A DNA stretch of 64,000 nt, from assembly GCF_000743355.1 (NCBI RefSeq), contig NZ_JQEI01000001.1:32822-96821 (forward strand). The letters are read 5' to 3'. This DNA comes from Serratia sp. Ag1. Lineage in GTDB: Bacteria > Pseudomonadota > Gammaproteobacteria > Enterobacterales > Enterobacteriaceae. The notes under the pieces were generated by a model. That model made no database searches. It saw nothing but the letters and a program-made list of their open reading frames with translations, and was not told the DNA's origin. Both the position numbers and the translations under genes were made by a program. Within the stretch, counting starts at the first letter, position 1. Each line of letters begins with the position of its first letter. Positions 63,922-64,000 of the stretch are shown in pieces.

Positions 63922-64000
63922 AGGGTTTCACCCAAGTTACGGAAGACCCACAATTCGATCAGTATTGACAATTATGAGTTGTATTAGTCGCGACTTGATC

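Overview
The window is a chromosomal segment of an enterobacterium. Gene order and protein similarity to E. coli K-12 (both judged from memory) point to the Yersiniaceae, most likely Serratia. Supporting signs are two ERIC elements, a complete division/cell-wall (dcw) cluster, leuLABCD, thiBPQ behind a TPP riboswitch, and an sgrR/SgrS/setA sugar-phosphate stress locus. Genus assignment is inference; no search was run.

Layout. 1-17.4 kb (minus strand): the dcw cluster, transcribed mraZ-rsmH-ftsL-ftsI-murE-murF-mraY-murD-ftsW-murG-murC-ddlB-ftsQ-ftsA-ftsZ-lpxC. lpxC is cut by the window start. A sigma70-like promoter and three 10-bp-spaced MraZ-type repeats lie before mraZ. 18.2-25.7 kb: alaE, cra, ilvIH, a long-chain acyl-CoA ligase and leuO. 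26.4-31.3 kb: the leu leader peptide, its attenuator and leuABCD, followed by an ERIC element. 31.4-36.2 kb: a DASS-family anion transporter, setA, a short SgrS-like RNA and sgrR. 36.2-39.7 kb: TPP riboswitch, an upstream reading frame and thiBPQ. 39.7-42.0 kb: the valine-rich ivbL leader, attenuator and ilvBN. 42.0-48.6 kb: yabI (DedA family), polB and rapA.

48.9-63.1 kb is accessory. It holds a five-gene LIV-type ABC transporter, a second ERIC element, and an unexplained 200-bp run of perfect hairpins. Next comes a three-gene acyl-CoA operon (AidB-like acyl-CoA dehydrogenase, type III CoA-transferase, hydratase/3-hydroxyacyl-CoA dehydrogenase fusion) with a divergent LysR regulator. Last is a csiD-lhgO-csiR glutarate-to-2-oxoglutarate module without the gabDTP genes that sit inside it in E. 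coli. I read the block as a possible uptake and oxidation route for an odd-chain dicarboxylic acid ending in glutarate. That is a hypothesis.

The last 0.6 kb carries a frameshifted vgrG (type VI secretion spike) remnant abutting the C-terminal tail of an ISL3-type transposase.

Three amino-acid operons use visible control devices: leucine codons in leuL, valine codons in ivbL, and the neighbouring regulator LeuO. Two acetolactate synthases (ilvIH and ilvBN) lie within about 20 kb of each other.
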